Source: Janthinobacterium sp. UMAB-56 (GTDB lineage Bacteria; Pseudomonadota; Gammaproteobacteria; Burkholderiales; Burkholderiaceae_D). From it: a stretch of DNA of 37,741 bases. Location of the stretch: positions 139,780 through 177,520 of the forward strand of contig NZ_LT607652.1 of NCBI RefSeq assembly GCF_900095265.1, in the 5' to 3' direction. Position 1 is the stretch's first letter. Every line of letters starts with the position of its first letter. Both the position numbers and the translations under genes were made by a program. Shown here piece after piece: positions 17,173 to 25,730 of this stretch. The notes beneath the pieces were generated by a model. It made no database searches and was not told the DNA's origin. It was given only the letters and a program-made list of their open reading frames with translations.

Positions 17173-17637
17173 ATGAAACAATACTGGCTGATGAAATCCG
17201 AACCCGATGAAGTGAGCATCGACGACCTGATGGCGGCGCCGCAGCACACCATGCCCTGGTTTGGGGTGCGCAATTACCAGGCGCGCAACTTCATGCGTGA
17301 CGGCATGCAGCCGGGCGATGGCGTGCTGTTTTATCACTCGAGCTGCCCGCAGCCGGGCGTGGCGGGCGTGGCCGAAGTGGCCAGCGGCGCGTATCCCGAT
17401 CACAGCCAGTTTGAAGAGGGAGGCAAGTATTTCGATGCCAAGGCCACGCCTGAACAGCCGCGCTGGATCAGCGTCGACGTGCGCGGCCTGAAGAAGACGG
17501 CGCTGCTGCCCCTGTCCGAGATGCGCCAGATGCCGGAGCTGGAAGACATGCTGCTGTTGAAGAAGGGCAGCCGTTTGTCCATCACGCCCGTGACGCCGGC
17601 GCAATGGAAAGTCATTACCGGCAAGCTGGCAAGCTAG
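17173..17637 (+). CDS. EVE-domain (PUA-like) protein
   Basis: A 154-residue single-domain protein of the EVE family, a PUA/YTH-like fold that recognises modified bases in nucleic acids. Typical family features: the start MKQYWLMKSEPDEVSIDDL, then WFGVRNYQARNFMRDGMQPGDGVLFYHSS, then GVAGVAEVASGAYPDHSQF, PRWISVDVRG, and a closing LLLKKGSRLSITPVTPAQW. These match bacterial homologues of human thymocyte nuclear protein 1. The exact ligand and cellular role are unknown. GGAG lies 7 bp before the ATG. The stop codon overlaps that of the convergent diguanylate cyclase gene inside a CTAG palindrome (17634-17637). Confidence 0.93.
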   Translation: MKQYWLMKSEPDEVSIDDLMAAPQHTMPWFGVRNYQARNFMRDGMQPGDGVLFYHSSCPQPGVAGVAEVASGAYPDHSQFEEGGKYFDAKATPEQPRWISVDVRGLKKTALLPLSEMRQMPELEDMLLLKKGSRLSITPVTPAQWKVITGKLAS

Positions 17638-19130
17638 CCCTCGACCCGGTTGCGGCCATTCTGCTTGGCCCGGTACAGGGCCCGGTCGGCGGCGGCCAGC
17701 AATTGTGCCGGCGTCTGTCCGCCGTCGTGCAAGGCCAGGCCGATACTGGCCGTCACCAGGCCGCCGCGCGACGGCGCTTGGGCGATGGCGGCAGCGGCGA
17801 TCGCTTCCTGCATTTTCTGCGCCACCGCCAGCGCACCCGCGCGGTCGGTGGCGGGCAGGATGGCGGCAAATTCCTCGCCGCCGAAGCGTCCCACCAGATC
17901 ACTGGCGCGCGGCAGCGAGGAATGCAGGGCTGCCGCGATCTGCACCAGGCAAGCGTCGCCATACGGGTGGCCGAAGGTATCGTTGAGGCTTTTGAAGAAA
18001 TCGATATCGATAATCAGCAGCGCCAGTGACTGGCTGTTGCGCGTGGCGCGCTGCCATTCGCCCTGCAGCGCCTGGTCCAGGCAGCGCCGGTTGGCGATAC
18101 CCGTCAAGCCATCCGTCAGCGACAGCTTTTCCAGCTTGTCATGCGCCGCGCGCAAGGCCAGTTCGCTTTGCATGTAGCGGCTTTGCAGGGTGCTAGAGCG
18201 CAGTGCGTGGACCAGCAGGGCGACGAACAGCGACGCCGCCGCCAGGTAGAAATGCGCGTGCATGACGGCAAAGCCCAAACCCAGCAAGGCGGCCGTAAAG
18301 AAGATGGGACTGAAATTGTCGATCAGCAAGGTCAGCTTTTGCGGGGTTTGCTGCGCCTGTGGACCTTCCATCCCGTGCTGGGCCGTCGGAACGCGCGTGG
18401 TGAGCAGCGCCAGCAGCAGGAACGGCAGGCCCGGCAGCACTTCGCGCCATGCTTGCGCCCCGCCCTGCAAGGTCAGATAGTTATACGCGCCCGCGCAGCC
18501 GGCGTAGCAGCATAAAAACACCGTCAGCAGCAGGTAAAAGCGACCCTGCTCGCCATCGCGGCGGTGTGCCAGCAGGCGCAGCGACGCGCAGCAGGCCAGG
18601 GCCAGATTTTCCACGTTATAGGTCAGTACCAGCAGGCTGGCGGGAATCGGCGCGATGGTGTGCTGCTCGAATGGCGACACGGAAAAGATGGCCGTATAGG
18701 CCAGGTAGGCCGCCAGCAGCACCTGCACGGCGTCCAGCCATTGCAGGGTGCGCGAGGGATGTTCATGCGTTACGGACGAGATGGCCAGCAGCAGGGGCGC
18801 GCCATACATGAAATAGGCGAAATCGGAAAAATACGTGGTGTCGGATGCCACCTGTCCGCTCAGGTCTTGCCATGCCGACAATATCATGCCCGTGCTCCAG
18901 AACAGCATGGCCACGGCGAACAGGGCCCAGCCTGTCCTGGCGGCGCCTGTCGCGCTGACGTAGGCGCAGCGGCAACAGGCTGCCAGCGCCAGCAGGGGCG
19001 CCGCCATGCTGAAGGCATAGCTCACCCACAGGGCGTGCGGGCCGGCCCAGGCCGTCAAGGCCAGTTGTGCCAGCACATAGCAGGCGCCCAGCGCGATCCA
19101 GCTTCTCAGTTTTCGTCTGGCGGGCGGCAT
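17634..19130 (-). CDS. Membrane-bound diguanylate cyclase (GGDEF)
   Basis: Would make the second messenger cyclic di-GMP from two GTP. The 498-residue protein has about eight to ten membrane helices in residues 10-320. A short coiled linker (residues about 325-345, SELALRAAHDKLEKLSLTD) leads to a GGDEF domain at about 345-495. The active site is GGEEF (417-421), with an intact inhibitory site RASD five residues before it; DGLTGIANRR and DIDFFKSLNDTFGHPYGD are also present. The domain should be catalytically competent and product-inhibited. The ATG at 19130 has GGGGAG upstream; in-frame starts further up (19175, 19316) lack a good site. The membrane part resembles no named sensor I recognise, so the signal is unknown. 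Confidence 0.9.
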   Translation of the reverse strand: MPPARRKLRSWIALGACYVLAQLALTAWAGPHALWVSYAFSMAAPLLALAACCRCAYVSATGAARTGWALFAVAMLFWSTGMILSAWQDLSGQVASDTTYFSDFAYFMYGAPLLLAISSVTHEHPSRTLQWLDAVQVLLAAYLAYTAIFSVSPFEQHTIAPIPASLLVLTYNVENLALACCASLRLLAHRRDGEQGRFYLLLTVFLCCYAGCAGAYNYLTLQGGAQAWREVLPGLPFLLLALLTTRVPTAQHGMEGPQAQQTPQKLTLLIDNFSPIFFTAALLGLGFAVMHAHFYLAAASLFVALLVHALRSSTLQSRYMQSELALRAAHDKLEKLSLTDGLTGIANRRCLDQALQGEWQRATRNSQSLALLIIDIDFFKSLNDTFGHPYGDACLVQIAAALHSSLPRASDLVGRFGGEEFAAILPATDRAGALAVAQKMQEAIAAAAIAQAPSRGGLVTASIGLALHDGGQTPAQLLAAADRALYRAKQNGRNRVEG

Positions 19131-19191
19131 GGCAGGGCACTCCCCGTTGGCATCGCTATCGTGGCGTCGTGGCATGCCCTGGTCGGGCGGC

Positions 19192-19220
19192 ACGTTAAAA
19201 CGATGATACCCAGATGTCAA
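19192..19220 (-). promoter_or_regulatory. Candidate promoter of the diguanylate cyclase gene
   Basis: A perfect TTGACA on the minus strand (19220-19215) with a weak TAACGT (19197-19192) 17 bp on. The predicted start lies near 19185, about 55 nt before the chosen ATG. Confidence 0.35.
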
Positions 19221-19280
19221 CAGCAAGTCTATTCCGCAAGGAAACAGTGTTGCTTTAAGGGAAGTGTTGCCAGGGGAGTG

Positions 19281-19307
19281 GATGGCGCGCCTGCCTGGCG
19301 CACCATC
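19281..19307 (-). terminator. Strong hairpin downstream of lgt
   Basis: GATGGTGCGCC (minus, 19307-19297) pairs with GGCGCGCCATC (19291-19281) over 11 bp, with one G-U pair and a 5-base loop, starting 16 bp after the lgt stop. No T-run follows, so it may protect the mRNA 3' end or work with Rho rather than act as a classical terminator. Confidence 0.4.
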
Positions 19308-19323
19308 GGGGAACACTGCGGTT

Positions 19324-20154
19324 TTAGGTGTTGGCCGGGCGGGCCTTGGTCGGTGGCGTGCCCATCACCTGGCTTTTATACGCCCACACCAGCAGCACGA
19401 TGGCGCCGACGATCATCGGCAGCGACAGCATCTGGCCCGACGTGATCGGCACGCCCAGCCACACGACTTCCCAGTCCGGCGTGCGGAAGTATTCCGTGAA
19501 GAAACGCGCGCAGCCGTACAGCAGGGTGAACATGGCGCCGACGGCCATGCGCGGGCGCTGCTTGCGCGCATACAGCCACAGGATGATGAACACCAGAATG
19601 CCGTCGACCAGCATCTGGTAGAGGGGCGATGGGTGGACGGGATACGGGATGCCTGGCCATTGCATGGCCCATGGCAAGCTCTCCGGCGCGATGCGGCCCG
19701 GCAGTTCGGCATTGATGAAGTTGCCCAGGCGGCCGGCAGCATAGCCGAGCGGCACCAGCGGGGCGATGAAGTCGAGCACGTCGAACAGGTTGCGGCCCGC
19801 CTTGCGGCTCCACAGATACATGGCCAGGATGACGCCGAGGAAGCCGCCATGGAAGGACATGCCGCCATGCCACACCATGAAGATTTCCAGCGGGTTGTGC
19901 ATGAAATATTCGGGGCGGTAGAACAGCACTTCGCCCAGGCGCCCGCCGATCACCACGCCCAGCATGCCGTAAAACAGCATGTCATCGAGGTCTTCCTTCT
20001 TCCAGCCCAGCACGGCGATATGCGGCTGCTTGATGCGCACGCGGCCCAGGATAATGAACAGGGCGAAGGCCAGCACATACATCAGGCCGTACCAGTGCAC
20101 GGCGAGCGGGCCGATCTGGATGGCTATCGGGTCGGGCATCGGGTGTATCAGCAT
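19324..20154 (-). CDS. lgt: Prolipoprotein diacylglyceryl transferase
   Basis: Inner-membrane enzyme that moves diacylglycerol from phosphatidylglycerol to the lipobox Cys of prolipoproteins, the first step of lipoprotein maturation. 276 residues with seven membrane segments. Signature regions are visible: HWYGLMYVLAF near residue 20, the HGGMSFHGGFLGV loop around residues 95-107, and the Lgt signature GRLGNFINAELPGR (residues about 142-155) with its essential Arg. The C-terminal region has the YFRTPD segment. The ATG at 20154 is used; a TTG nine codons upstream is less likely. It stands alone, downstream of a same-strand LysR gene with an 79-bp gap. Confidence 0.96.
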   Translation of the reverse strand: MLIHPMPDPIAIQIGPLAVHWYGLMYVLAFALFIILGRVRIKQPHIAVLGWKKEDLDDMLFYGMLGVVIGGRLGEVLFYRPEYFMHNPLEIFMVWHGGMSFHGGFLGVILAMYLWSRKAGRNLFDVLDFIAPLVPLGYAAGRLGNFINAELPGRIAPESLPWAMQWPGIPYPVHPSPLYQMLVDGILVFIILWLYARKQRPRMAVGAMFTLLYGCARFFTEYFRTPDWEVVWLGVPITSGQMLSLPMIVGAIVLLVWAYKSQVMGTPPTKARPANT

Positions 20155-20233
20155 GGGGTTTCTTTCTTTGTTTAAAGCCAAGGTTGCGTAGTATGGGGGC
20201 GCTGGCGGTTTTTTGCCTTAGCGGCCACTTAAT

Positions 20234-21145
20234 TTAACTGGCGCTAGCGCAGATCTGTTTGCGCAACAGCGCCAGGAAACCCTGCAGCACGGCGGACGGA
20301 TTGTCGCGGCGCCAGGCCAGGCCCGTTTCCACCAGTGGCGTGGCGTCCTGCAGCGGCCTGTATTCTACGCCCGGGCGCATCAGATTCGATACCGATTGTG
20401 GCACAAGCGCGATGCCCATGCCAGCCGAGACGAGGCTGACGATGGTTTGCATCTGGATCGCTTCCTGGCCGATTTGCGGCGTGATGCCGGCCGCGCGGAA
20501 CACGCCGAGGATGGCGTCATGCAGGGCGGGAGAAATCGCGCGCGGGAAAATGATCAAAGGCAGGCCGGGCAGGTCGCGCAGGCGCACGGGGCCCGGTGCA
20601 GTCAGGATGTCGAGGCCGGACGGCGCGGCCAGCACCAGCGGTTCGGCCAGCACGGGCAGATAATCGAGCTCGCCCTTCGCCTTCTCGGGCAACGGCGGGA
20701 TCAACAGGCCCGCATCCGTGCGCCCGGCCAGCAATTCATCGAGCTGCAGGTCGGAAGTGGCTTCTTGCAGGGCAATCTGCACTTGCGGATAGGCAGCCTG
20801 GTAAGCGCGCAGCAGTGGCGGCAGCACGCTGTAGTCGGCCGAGGAGACAAACGCCAGGCTCAAGCGTCCCGCCGCGCCCTGCGCGGCCCGCCGTACCAGC
20901 GCGGGTAGATCGAGCGCCTGCGCCAGCAGCCGACGCGCTTCGGGCAGCAGGGCGCTGCCTGCCGGCGTCAGCTGCACCTCGCGGCGCGTGCGCAGGAACA
21001 GTGGCGCGCCCAGCAATTCTTCCAGGGCCATGATGGTTTGCGACAGGGGCGGCTGCGTCATGTGCAGGCGCAAGGCGGCGCGGCCGAAGTGCAATTCCTC
21101 GGCGACGGTGACGAAATAGCGCAGCTGGCGCAGTTCGAGATTCAT
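20234..21145 (-). CDS. LysR-family regulator divergent from ilvD
   Basis: A 303-residue transcription factor. The N-terminal winged helix-turn-helix (residues 1-60: [22 protein letters not shown], then [21 protein letters not shown]) resembles the BenM/CatM/HcaR subgroup. The effector-binding domain follows from about 90 ([26 protein letters not shown]) to the end. ATG 21145 has GGAAA upstream; an ATG four codons earlier is possible. The divergent arrangement with ilvD, 170 bp apart, suggests it controls ilvD or itself, but BenM-like regulators often control aromatic or dicarboxylate catabolism, so the target is not certain. Confidence 0.9.
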   Translation of the reverse strand: MNLELRQLRYFVTVAEELHFGRAALRLHMTQPPLSQTIMALEELLGAPLFLRTRREVQLTPAGSALLPEARRLLAQALDLPALVRRAAQGAAGRLSLAFVSSADYSVLPPLLRAYQAAYPQVQIALQEATSDLQLDELLAGRTDAGLLIPPLPEKAKGELDYLPVLAEPLVLAAPSGLDILTAPGPVRLRDLPGLPLIIFPRAISPALHDAILGVFRAAGITPQIGQEAIQMQTIVSLVSAGMGIALVPQSVSNLMRPGVEYRPLQDATPLVETGLAWRRDNPSAVLQGFLALLRKQICASAS

Positions 21146-21174
21146 ATGCGTTTCCATGTGGAATAAGTTCTGTG

Positions 21175-21240
21175 ATATGCAAAACGACTCACAGACACGT
21201 GCATCATATATTTGACAGTGGGGCGTGCGCAAGGCAATCT
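21175..21240 (+). promoter_or_regulatory. LysR operator candidate and ilvD promoter
   Basis: An imperfect inverted repeat, ATATGCA (21175-21181) and TGCATCATAT (21200-21209), lies immediately before a perfect TTGACA (21212-21217). The best -10 at 17 bp is CAATCT (21235-21240), a poor match. A consensus -35, poor -10 and adjacent dyad are typical of a promoter needing an activator at the dyad. The repeat also lies in the leader/promoter region of the divergent LysR gene. Confidence 0.45.
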
Positions 21241-21315
21241 GGCGTACCCCCACTGTATGCAGGGTTTTACTGCAAACCCGCACAGTCAGGCACCAACACT
21301 TTTGGAAGGTCCATC

Positions 21316-23181
21316 ATGCCGCAATACCGCTCCCGCACCACCACCCACGGCCGTAACATGGCTGGCGCCCGCGCCCTGTGGCGCGCCACCGGCATGAAGG
21401 ACGGCGACTTCGACAAGCCGATCATCGCCGTCGTCAACTCGTTCACGCAATTCGTGCCCGGTCACGTGCATCTGAAGGACCTGGGACAGATGGTAGCGCG
21501 CGAAATCGAGGCGGCAGGCGGCGTGGCCAAGGAATTCAACACCATTGCCGTCGATGACGGCATCGCCATGGGCCACGGCGGCATGCTGTATTCGCTGCCC
21601 TCGCGCGACCTGATCGCCGACTCCGTCGAATACATGGTCAATGCCCACTGCGCCGACGCCATGGTGTGCATCTCGAATTGCGACAAGATCACGCCGGGCA
21701 TGCTGATGGCCGCCATGCGCATCAATATCCCCGTCGTTTTCATTTCCGGTGGCCCGATGGAAGCGGGCAAGGTCGTCAAGGTCGTCAACGGCACGCAGAA
21801 GATCATCAAGCTGGACCTGGTCGACGCCATGATCAAGGCGGGCGACAGCAGCGTGTCCGACGCCGACGTGGCTGAAATCGAACGCTCGGCCTGCCCGACT
21901 TGCGGCTCCTGCTCCGGCATGTTTACGGCCAACTCGATGAATTGCCTGACCGAGGCGCTGGGCCTGGCCCTGCCCGGCAATGGCACCATCCTGGCCACGC
22001 ACTCGGACCGCCAGCAACTGTTCCTGCGCGCGGGCCGCCTGATCGTGGAACTGGCCAAGCGCCACTACGAGCAGGATGATTATTCGGTGCTGCCCCGTTC
22101 CGTCGCCACCAAGGCCGCATTTGAAAACGCCATGGCGCTCGACGTCTCCATGGGCGGCTCGACCAACACCGTGCTGCACTTGCTGGCCGCCGCCCACGAG
22201 GCGGAAGTGGAATTCACCATGGCCGACATCGACCGCATTTCGCGCAAGGTACCGTGCCTGTGCAAGGTGGCGCCCATGACGGACAAATACCATATCGAAG
22301 ACGTGCACCGCGCCGGCGGCATCGTCGGCATCCTGGGCGAACTGGCGCGCGCCGGCCTGCTCAACACGACCCTGCCGACCATCCACGCGCCTACCCTGGC
22401 CGACGCCATCGCGCAAAACGACATCATGTGCACGGACAACCCGGCCGTGCATGAACTGTTCCGCGCCGCACCGGGCGGCGTGCCGACGCAGACGGCGTTC
22501 TCGCAGTCGGAGCGCTTCGCTGCCGTCGACACGGATCGCAGCACGGGCTGCATCCGCGACAAGGCCCACGCGTATTCGCAGGATGGCGGCCTGGCCGTCC
22601 TGTACGGCAACCTGGCCGAGAAGGGCTGCATTGTCAAGACGGCCGGTGTCGATGAAAGCATTTTGAAATTCTCGGGCAAGGCGCGCGTCTTCGAAAGCCA
22701 GGATGCGGCCGTCGCTGCCATCCTGGAAGACACCGTGCATGAAGGCGACGTCGTCATCATCCGCTACGAAGGTCCGAAAGGCGGCCCTGGCATGCAGGAG
22801 ATGCTGTACCCGACCTCGTACATCAAGTCCAAGGGCCTGGGCAAGGCTTGCGCGCTGTTCACGGACGGGCGCTTCTCCGGCGGTTCCTCGGGCCTGGTGA
22901 TCGGCCACGCCTCGCCGGAAGCGGCCGAAGGCGGCGCCATCGGCCTGGTGGAAGAGGGCGACTTCATCGACATCGACATCCCCGAGCGCCGCATCAACCT
23001 GCGCGTGACGGACGCTGACCTGGCTGCGCGCCGCGCCGCCATGGAAGCGAAGGGCGATGCGGCCTGGCTGCCCGTCAACCGCGAGCGCTACGTGTCGCAG
23101 GCGCTGCAGGCGTATGCGGCCTTGACGACGTCGGCCGACCGCGGCGCCGTGCGCGATTTGTCGCAGCTGAAGAAACGCTGA
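21316..23181 (+). CDS. ilvD: Dihydroxy-acid dehydratase
   Basis: Cytoplasmic iron-sulfur enzyme of valine, leucine and isoleucine synthesis; it dehydrates 2,3-dihydroxy acids to 2-keto acids. 621 residues, near the E. coli length. Cluster ligands are seen in [11 protein letters not shown] (Cys122) and [11 protein letters not shown] (around Cys193-199). The Mg-binding and active-site regions are in the [21 protein letters not shown] segment and in [20 protein letters not shown] near the C-terminus. The N-terminal [19 protein letters not shown] lacks the extra Cys found in [2Fe-2S] enzymes, so this is the oxygen-sensitive E. coli-like [4Fe-4S] type, by family knowledge. The start [22 protein letters not shown] has GGAAGG upstream. 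Confidence 0.97.
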   Translation: MPQYRSRTTTHGRNMAGARALWRATGMKDGDFDKPIIAVVNSFTQFVPGHVHLKDLGQMVAREIEAAGGVAKEFNTIAVDDGIAMGHGGMLYSLPSRDLIADSVEYMVNAHCADAMVCISNCDKITPGMLMAAMRINIPVVFISGGPMEAGKVVKVVNGTQKIIKLDLVDAMIKAGDSSVSDADVAEIERSACPTCGSCSGMFTANSMNCLTEALGLALPGNGTILATHSDRQQLFLRAGRLIVELAKRHYEQDDYSVLPRSVATKAAFENAMALDVSMGGSTNTVLHLLAAAHEAEVEFTMADIDRISRKVPCLCKVAPMTDKYHIEDVHRAGGIVGILGELARAGLLNTTLPTIHAPTLADAIAQNDIMCTDNPAVHELFRAAPGGVPTQTAFSQSERFAAVDTDRSTGCIRDKAHAYSQDGGLAVLYGNLAEKGCIVKTAGVDESILKFSGKARVFESQDAAVAAILEDTVHEGDVVIIRYEGPKGGPGMQEMLYPTSYIKSKGLGKACALFTDGRFSGGSSGLVIGHASPEAAEGGAIGLVEEGDFIDIDIPERRINLRVTDADLAARRAAMEAKGDAAWLPVNRERYVSQALQAYAALTTSADRGAVRDLSQLKKR

Positions 23182-23303
23182 TTTGTTGTGTAAGTGCGAC
23201 GGCCAGCCCCGTTTGAGCGTGTGGGGCCGCCTGTCGTTACATCGCCTTACAAACAACATGGTCAGGCGCGCGCAGATGGGGCAGAATATGAGTGCCTAAT
23301 CGC

Positions 23304-23326
23304 TACTACATTGCGTTACTACATTG
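23304..23326 (+). repeat. Tandem direct repeat upstream of cytochrome c gene
   Basis: TACTACATTG occurs twice (23304-23313 and 23317-23326) with a 13-bp period in the 223-bp gap between ilvD and the cytochrome gene. A TAAAAT -10-like hexamer lies at 23369-23374 with no good -35. The repeat may be a protein site or chance; nothing else is evident in this gap. Confidence 0.35.
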
Positions 23327-23404
23327 AAACGCTTGATCTGGGCTCGTGGTGCATCTGCGGAAACACAGTAAAATGCCGCAGGAAGTAACTTTGGAGAAAA
23401 GACA

Positions 23405-23716
23405 ATGAAACGTTTTATGTTGGTGAGTGTATTGGCCGTTTCGGCTCTGGCATCGCAAGCGGCGTTGGCCAATCCTGATTTGGCGAAAGCCAAGAATTGC
23501 ATGGCTTGCCATGCGGTGAGCACGAAGCTGGTCGGTCCTGCGTATAAAGACGTGGCGGCCAAGTATGCCGGCCAAAAAGATGCGGAAGCCAAGCTCGTGG
23601 CGAAAGTCATGAAGGGCGGTTCCGGCACCTGGGGCGCGATCCCGATGCCAGCCAACCCGCAAGTGAGCGAGGCGGAAGCCCACACCCTGGTCAAATGGGT
23701 ATTGGCACAGAAATAA
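23405..23716 (+). CDS. Small periplasmic class I cytochrome c (c551/c552-like)
   Basis: A 103-residue electron carrier. A signal peptide at 1-22 (cut after QAALA) leaves a mature chain of about 81 residues. The haem-binding CMACH lies at residues 32-36 and the axial Met in GAIPMPANPQVSEAEA (Met at about 80), as in cytochromes c551/c552 that shuttle electrons to oxidases, nitrite reductase or peroxidase. GGAG lies 9 bp before the ATG. It is a single-gene unit closed by its own terminator, so no redox partner can be named from context. Confidence 0.93.
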   Translation: MKRFMLVSVLAVSALASQAALANPDLAKAKNCMACHAVSTKLVGPAYKDVAAKYAGQKDAEAKLVAKVMKGGSGTWGAIPMPANPQVSEAEAHTLVKWVLAQK

Positions 23717-23737
23717 TCTGTGCCGCAGTACTTGCAA

Positions 23738-24736
23738 TTAGCGCGCCGGCAATCCCGGCGCATTTTTTTTGCCTGCTGCCTGCAAATTCCCCATGCCTTC
23801 CAGGGTCGCCCGCACCGCCTCATCGAGCGGCGTATGCGCCTCCTGGCCCAGCACGGCCAGCAGTTGCGCGTTGTCCATCTGCAGCGGGGTTTGCCATAAA
23901 TAGCGCATCTCGCGCATTTCACGCAGGGTTGCCACGAAGGGTGACGCCAGCGCCAGCAGCCACCAGGGAAAGCGCCGTATGACCGGTGGCGCACCCGTGG
24001 CCTGTTCCACCACGCGGGCAATCGCGCCCGTCATTTGCCGGCCGTCATGGTCCCAGTGGCCGGCCATGTGAAAGCGCGCAAACGCGGGCAAGGTGGTGCG
24101 GATGGCCAGCAATTGCAGCATGGTGCGCGCCACATCGGGCAGGTAAGACCACTGGTGGCCCACGCCGGGTGCGCCCGGATACAGCACGCTGCGCACGCTT
24201 GGGCCCGGTTTCACCAGGCCCTGCGAAAACCAGTTGTTGCCGGCGCGCGGGCCGAAGAAGTCGCCTGCACGCACGATCAGCACCCTGGCGCCTTGCGTGC
24301 TGGCCCGTTCCAGGCGCGCTTCCAGTTCGACGCGGATGGCGCCCTTGCGCGTGAGCGGACGTTGCGGCGCGTCTTCTGCCAATACAGGAAAGGCATCGGG
24401 GCCAAAGTTGTACACGGTGCCAGGCAGCACGATGGTGGCGCCTTCGGCGATGGCGGCCGCAATCGTGTTGTCGAGCATGGGCAGCACCAGCCGGCCCCAG
24501 TGGCGGTAGCCGGGCGGGTTGACGGCGTGCACGATGACGGCGCAGCCTTTGGCTGCTGCCAGCACGTCCGCGCGCGACAGCGCGTCGCCGCGCAGCCATT
24601 CGAGCTTATCCCCCCGTGGCGATGGCGTCTCTCCCCGCGTCAAGGCGCGCACCTGCCAGCCCGCCGCCAATAGCTGGCGCAGCATCTCGCCGCCGATGCC
24701 GCCCGTGGCGCCCAGTACCAATGCCGTTTTGTCCAT
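23738..24736 (-). CDS. NAD(P)-dependent epimerase/dehydratase-like protein (atypical SDR)
   Basis: A 332-residue extended or atypical short-chain dehydrogenase. The Rossmann start DKTALVLGATGGIGGEMLRQLLAAG has the GATGGIG nucleotide-binding loop. Later features include VIVHAVNPPGY, a VLPGTVYNFGP segment in place of the usual YxxxK region, VLIVRAGDFFGP and SYLPDVARTMLQLLA. It is similar to NmrA-like/epimerase family proteins of unknown substrate. GGAGG precedes the ATG at 24736. It is divergent from a LysR gene 91 bp away, which probably regulates it. Its last ten codons are made of the opposite-strand terminator hairpin of the cytochrome gene. Confidence 0.85.
   Translation of the reverse strand: MDKTALVLGATGGIGGEMLRQLLAAGWQVRALTRGETPSPRGDKLEWLRGDALSRADVLAAAKGCAVIVHAVNPPGYRHWGRLVLPMLDNTIAAAIAEGATIVLPGTVYNFGPDAFPVLAEDAPQRPLTRKGAIRVELEARLERASTQGARVLIVRAGDFFGPRAGNNWFSQGLVKPGPSVRSVLYPGAPGVGHQWSYLPDVARTMLQLLAIRTTLPAFARFHMAGHWDHDGRQMTGAIARVVEQATGAPPVIRRFPWWLLALASPFVATLREMREMRYLWQTPLQMDNAQLLAVLGQEAHTPLDEAVRATLEGMGNLQAAGKKNAPGLPAR
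23743..23770 (+). terminator. Intrinsic terminator of the cytochrome c gene
   Basis: GCGCCGG (23743-23749) and CCGGCGC (23755-23761) form a 7-bp GC stem with a 5-base loop, followed by A and eight Ts (23763-23770). It lies inside the 3' coding end of the convergent epimerase-like gene. Confidence 0.88.
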
Positions 24737-24782
24737 ATTACCCTCCGTGTGGTTGATTGCGCCAGTATCTGCCACGCAGGGC

Positions 24783-24795
24783 CAATTGGGAATTG
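24783..24795. promoter_or_regulatory. Putative LysR operator in divergent promoter
   Basis: Perfect inverted repeat CAATT-GGG-AATTG. It lies between the epimerase-like and LysR genes and overlaps the -35 of the LysR promoter (24793-24798), as expected for autoregulation. Assignment to this LysR protein is inference from position. Confidence 0.5.
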
Positions 24796-24820
24796 ACGAA
24801 CATCGAGCACAGGCTATACA
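24793..24820 (+). promoter_or_regulatory. LysR gene promoter, predicts leaderless mRNA
   Basis: TTGACG (24793-24798), 16-bp spacer, TATACA (24815-24820). The -10 ends 7 bp before the ATG at 24828, so transcription would begin at or one base before the start codon. No ribosome-binding site is present at a normal distance. Confidence 0.5.
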
Positions 24821-24827
24821 TTTATGC

Positions 24828-25730
24828 ATGACCACCTCCATCGCCTGGGAATACTACCGCTCGCTGCTGGCCGTGCTGAAGCACGGCTCGCTGTCCGGCG
24901 CGGCCCGCGCGCTGGCCATCACGCAGCCCACCGTCGGGCGGCATATCGCCGCGCTGGAGCAGGCGCTGGGCGTGACCCTGTTTACCCGTTCCCAGTCGGG
25001 CTTGCTACCCACGCAAGTGGCCCTGGCGCTGCGGCCCCATGCGGAAACCATGGAACACACGGCGGCCCTGATGCAGCGCGCCGCCAGCAGCCAGGGGCAG
25101 GACGTGGCCGGCGTCGTGCGCATCGCGGCCAGCGAGGTGGTGGGCGTGGAAGTGCTGCCGCCTATCCTGACCCGATTGCGCGCGCGCCATCCGGGATTGA
25201 TCATTGAATTAGTATTGAGCAACAAGGTGCAGGATTTGCTACGCCGGGAAGCGGACATTGCCGTACGCATGCTGCGGCCCCGCCAGGAGCAACTGGTGGC
25301 GCGCAAGGTGGGCGATATCGAACTGGGCCTGCATGCACACGCGCAATACCTGGCGCGCCATGGCGTGCCGGCAGGATTGCCTGATCTGGCGCAGCATGCC
25401 GTCATCGGCTATGACGAAGCGAGTCCCTTCGTGCGCAACGCGGGCGCGGCCTTTCAGGGTTTTGAGCGGGAAAACTTTGCCTGGCGCAGCGACAGCGACC
25501 TGGCGCAACTGGCCCTGATACGCGCTGGCGCCGGCATAGGCGTGTGCCAGGTGGCGCTGGCGGCGCGCGATCCTGCCCTGCAACGCGTGTTGCCGCAGGT
25601 ATTTTCGCTGCCGATGGAAACCTGGGTCACCATGCATGCAGACTTGCGCGGCAGCCTGCGCTGCCGCGCCACCTTCGACGCACTGGTCGAAGGCTTGCAG
25701 GCTTATGTGGCCGAACAGCCGCTTACTTGA
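24828..25730 (+). CDS. LysR-family transcriptional regulator
   Basis: A 300-residue regulator. The helix-turn-helix is at about 8-67 (WEYYRSLLAVLKHGSLSGAAR, ITQPTVGRHIAALEQALGVTLF, TRSQSGLLPT). The effector domain begins VAGVVRIAASEVVGVEVLPPIL, typical of the GcvA/YafC-like subgroup that often controls an adjacent divergent reductase or dehydrogenase gene. The start at 24828 (MTTSIAWEYY) fits the family. An overlapping out-of-frame ATG four bases upstream is ignored. The gene ends by overlapping the convergent binding-protein gene by 8 bp (25723-25730). Confidence 0.92.
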   Translation: MTTSIAWEYYRSLLAVLKHGSLSGAARALAITQPTVGRHIAALEQALGVTLFTRSQSGLLPTQVALALRPHAETMEHTAALMQRAASSQGQDVAGVVRIAASEVVGVEVLPPILTRLRARHPGLIIELVLSNKVQDLLRREADIAVRMLRPRQEQLVARKVGDIELGLHAHAQYLARHGVPAGLPDLAQHAVIGYDEASPFVRNAGAAFQGFERENFAWRSDSDLAQLALIRAGAGIGVCQVALAARDPALQRVLPQVFSLPMETWVTMHADLRGSLRCRATFDALVEGLQAYVAEQPLT

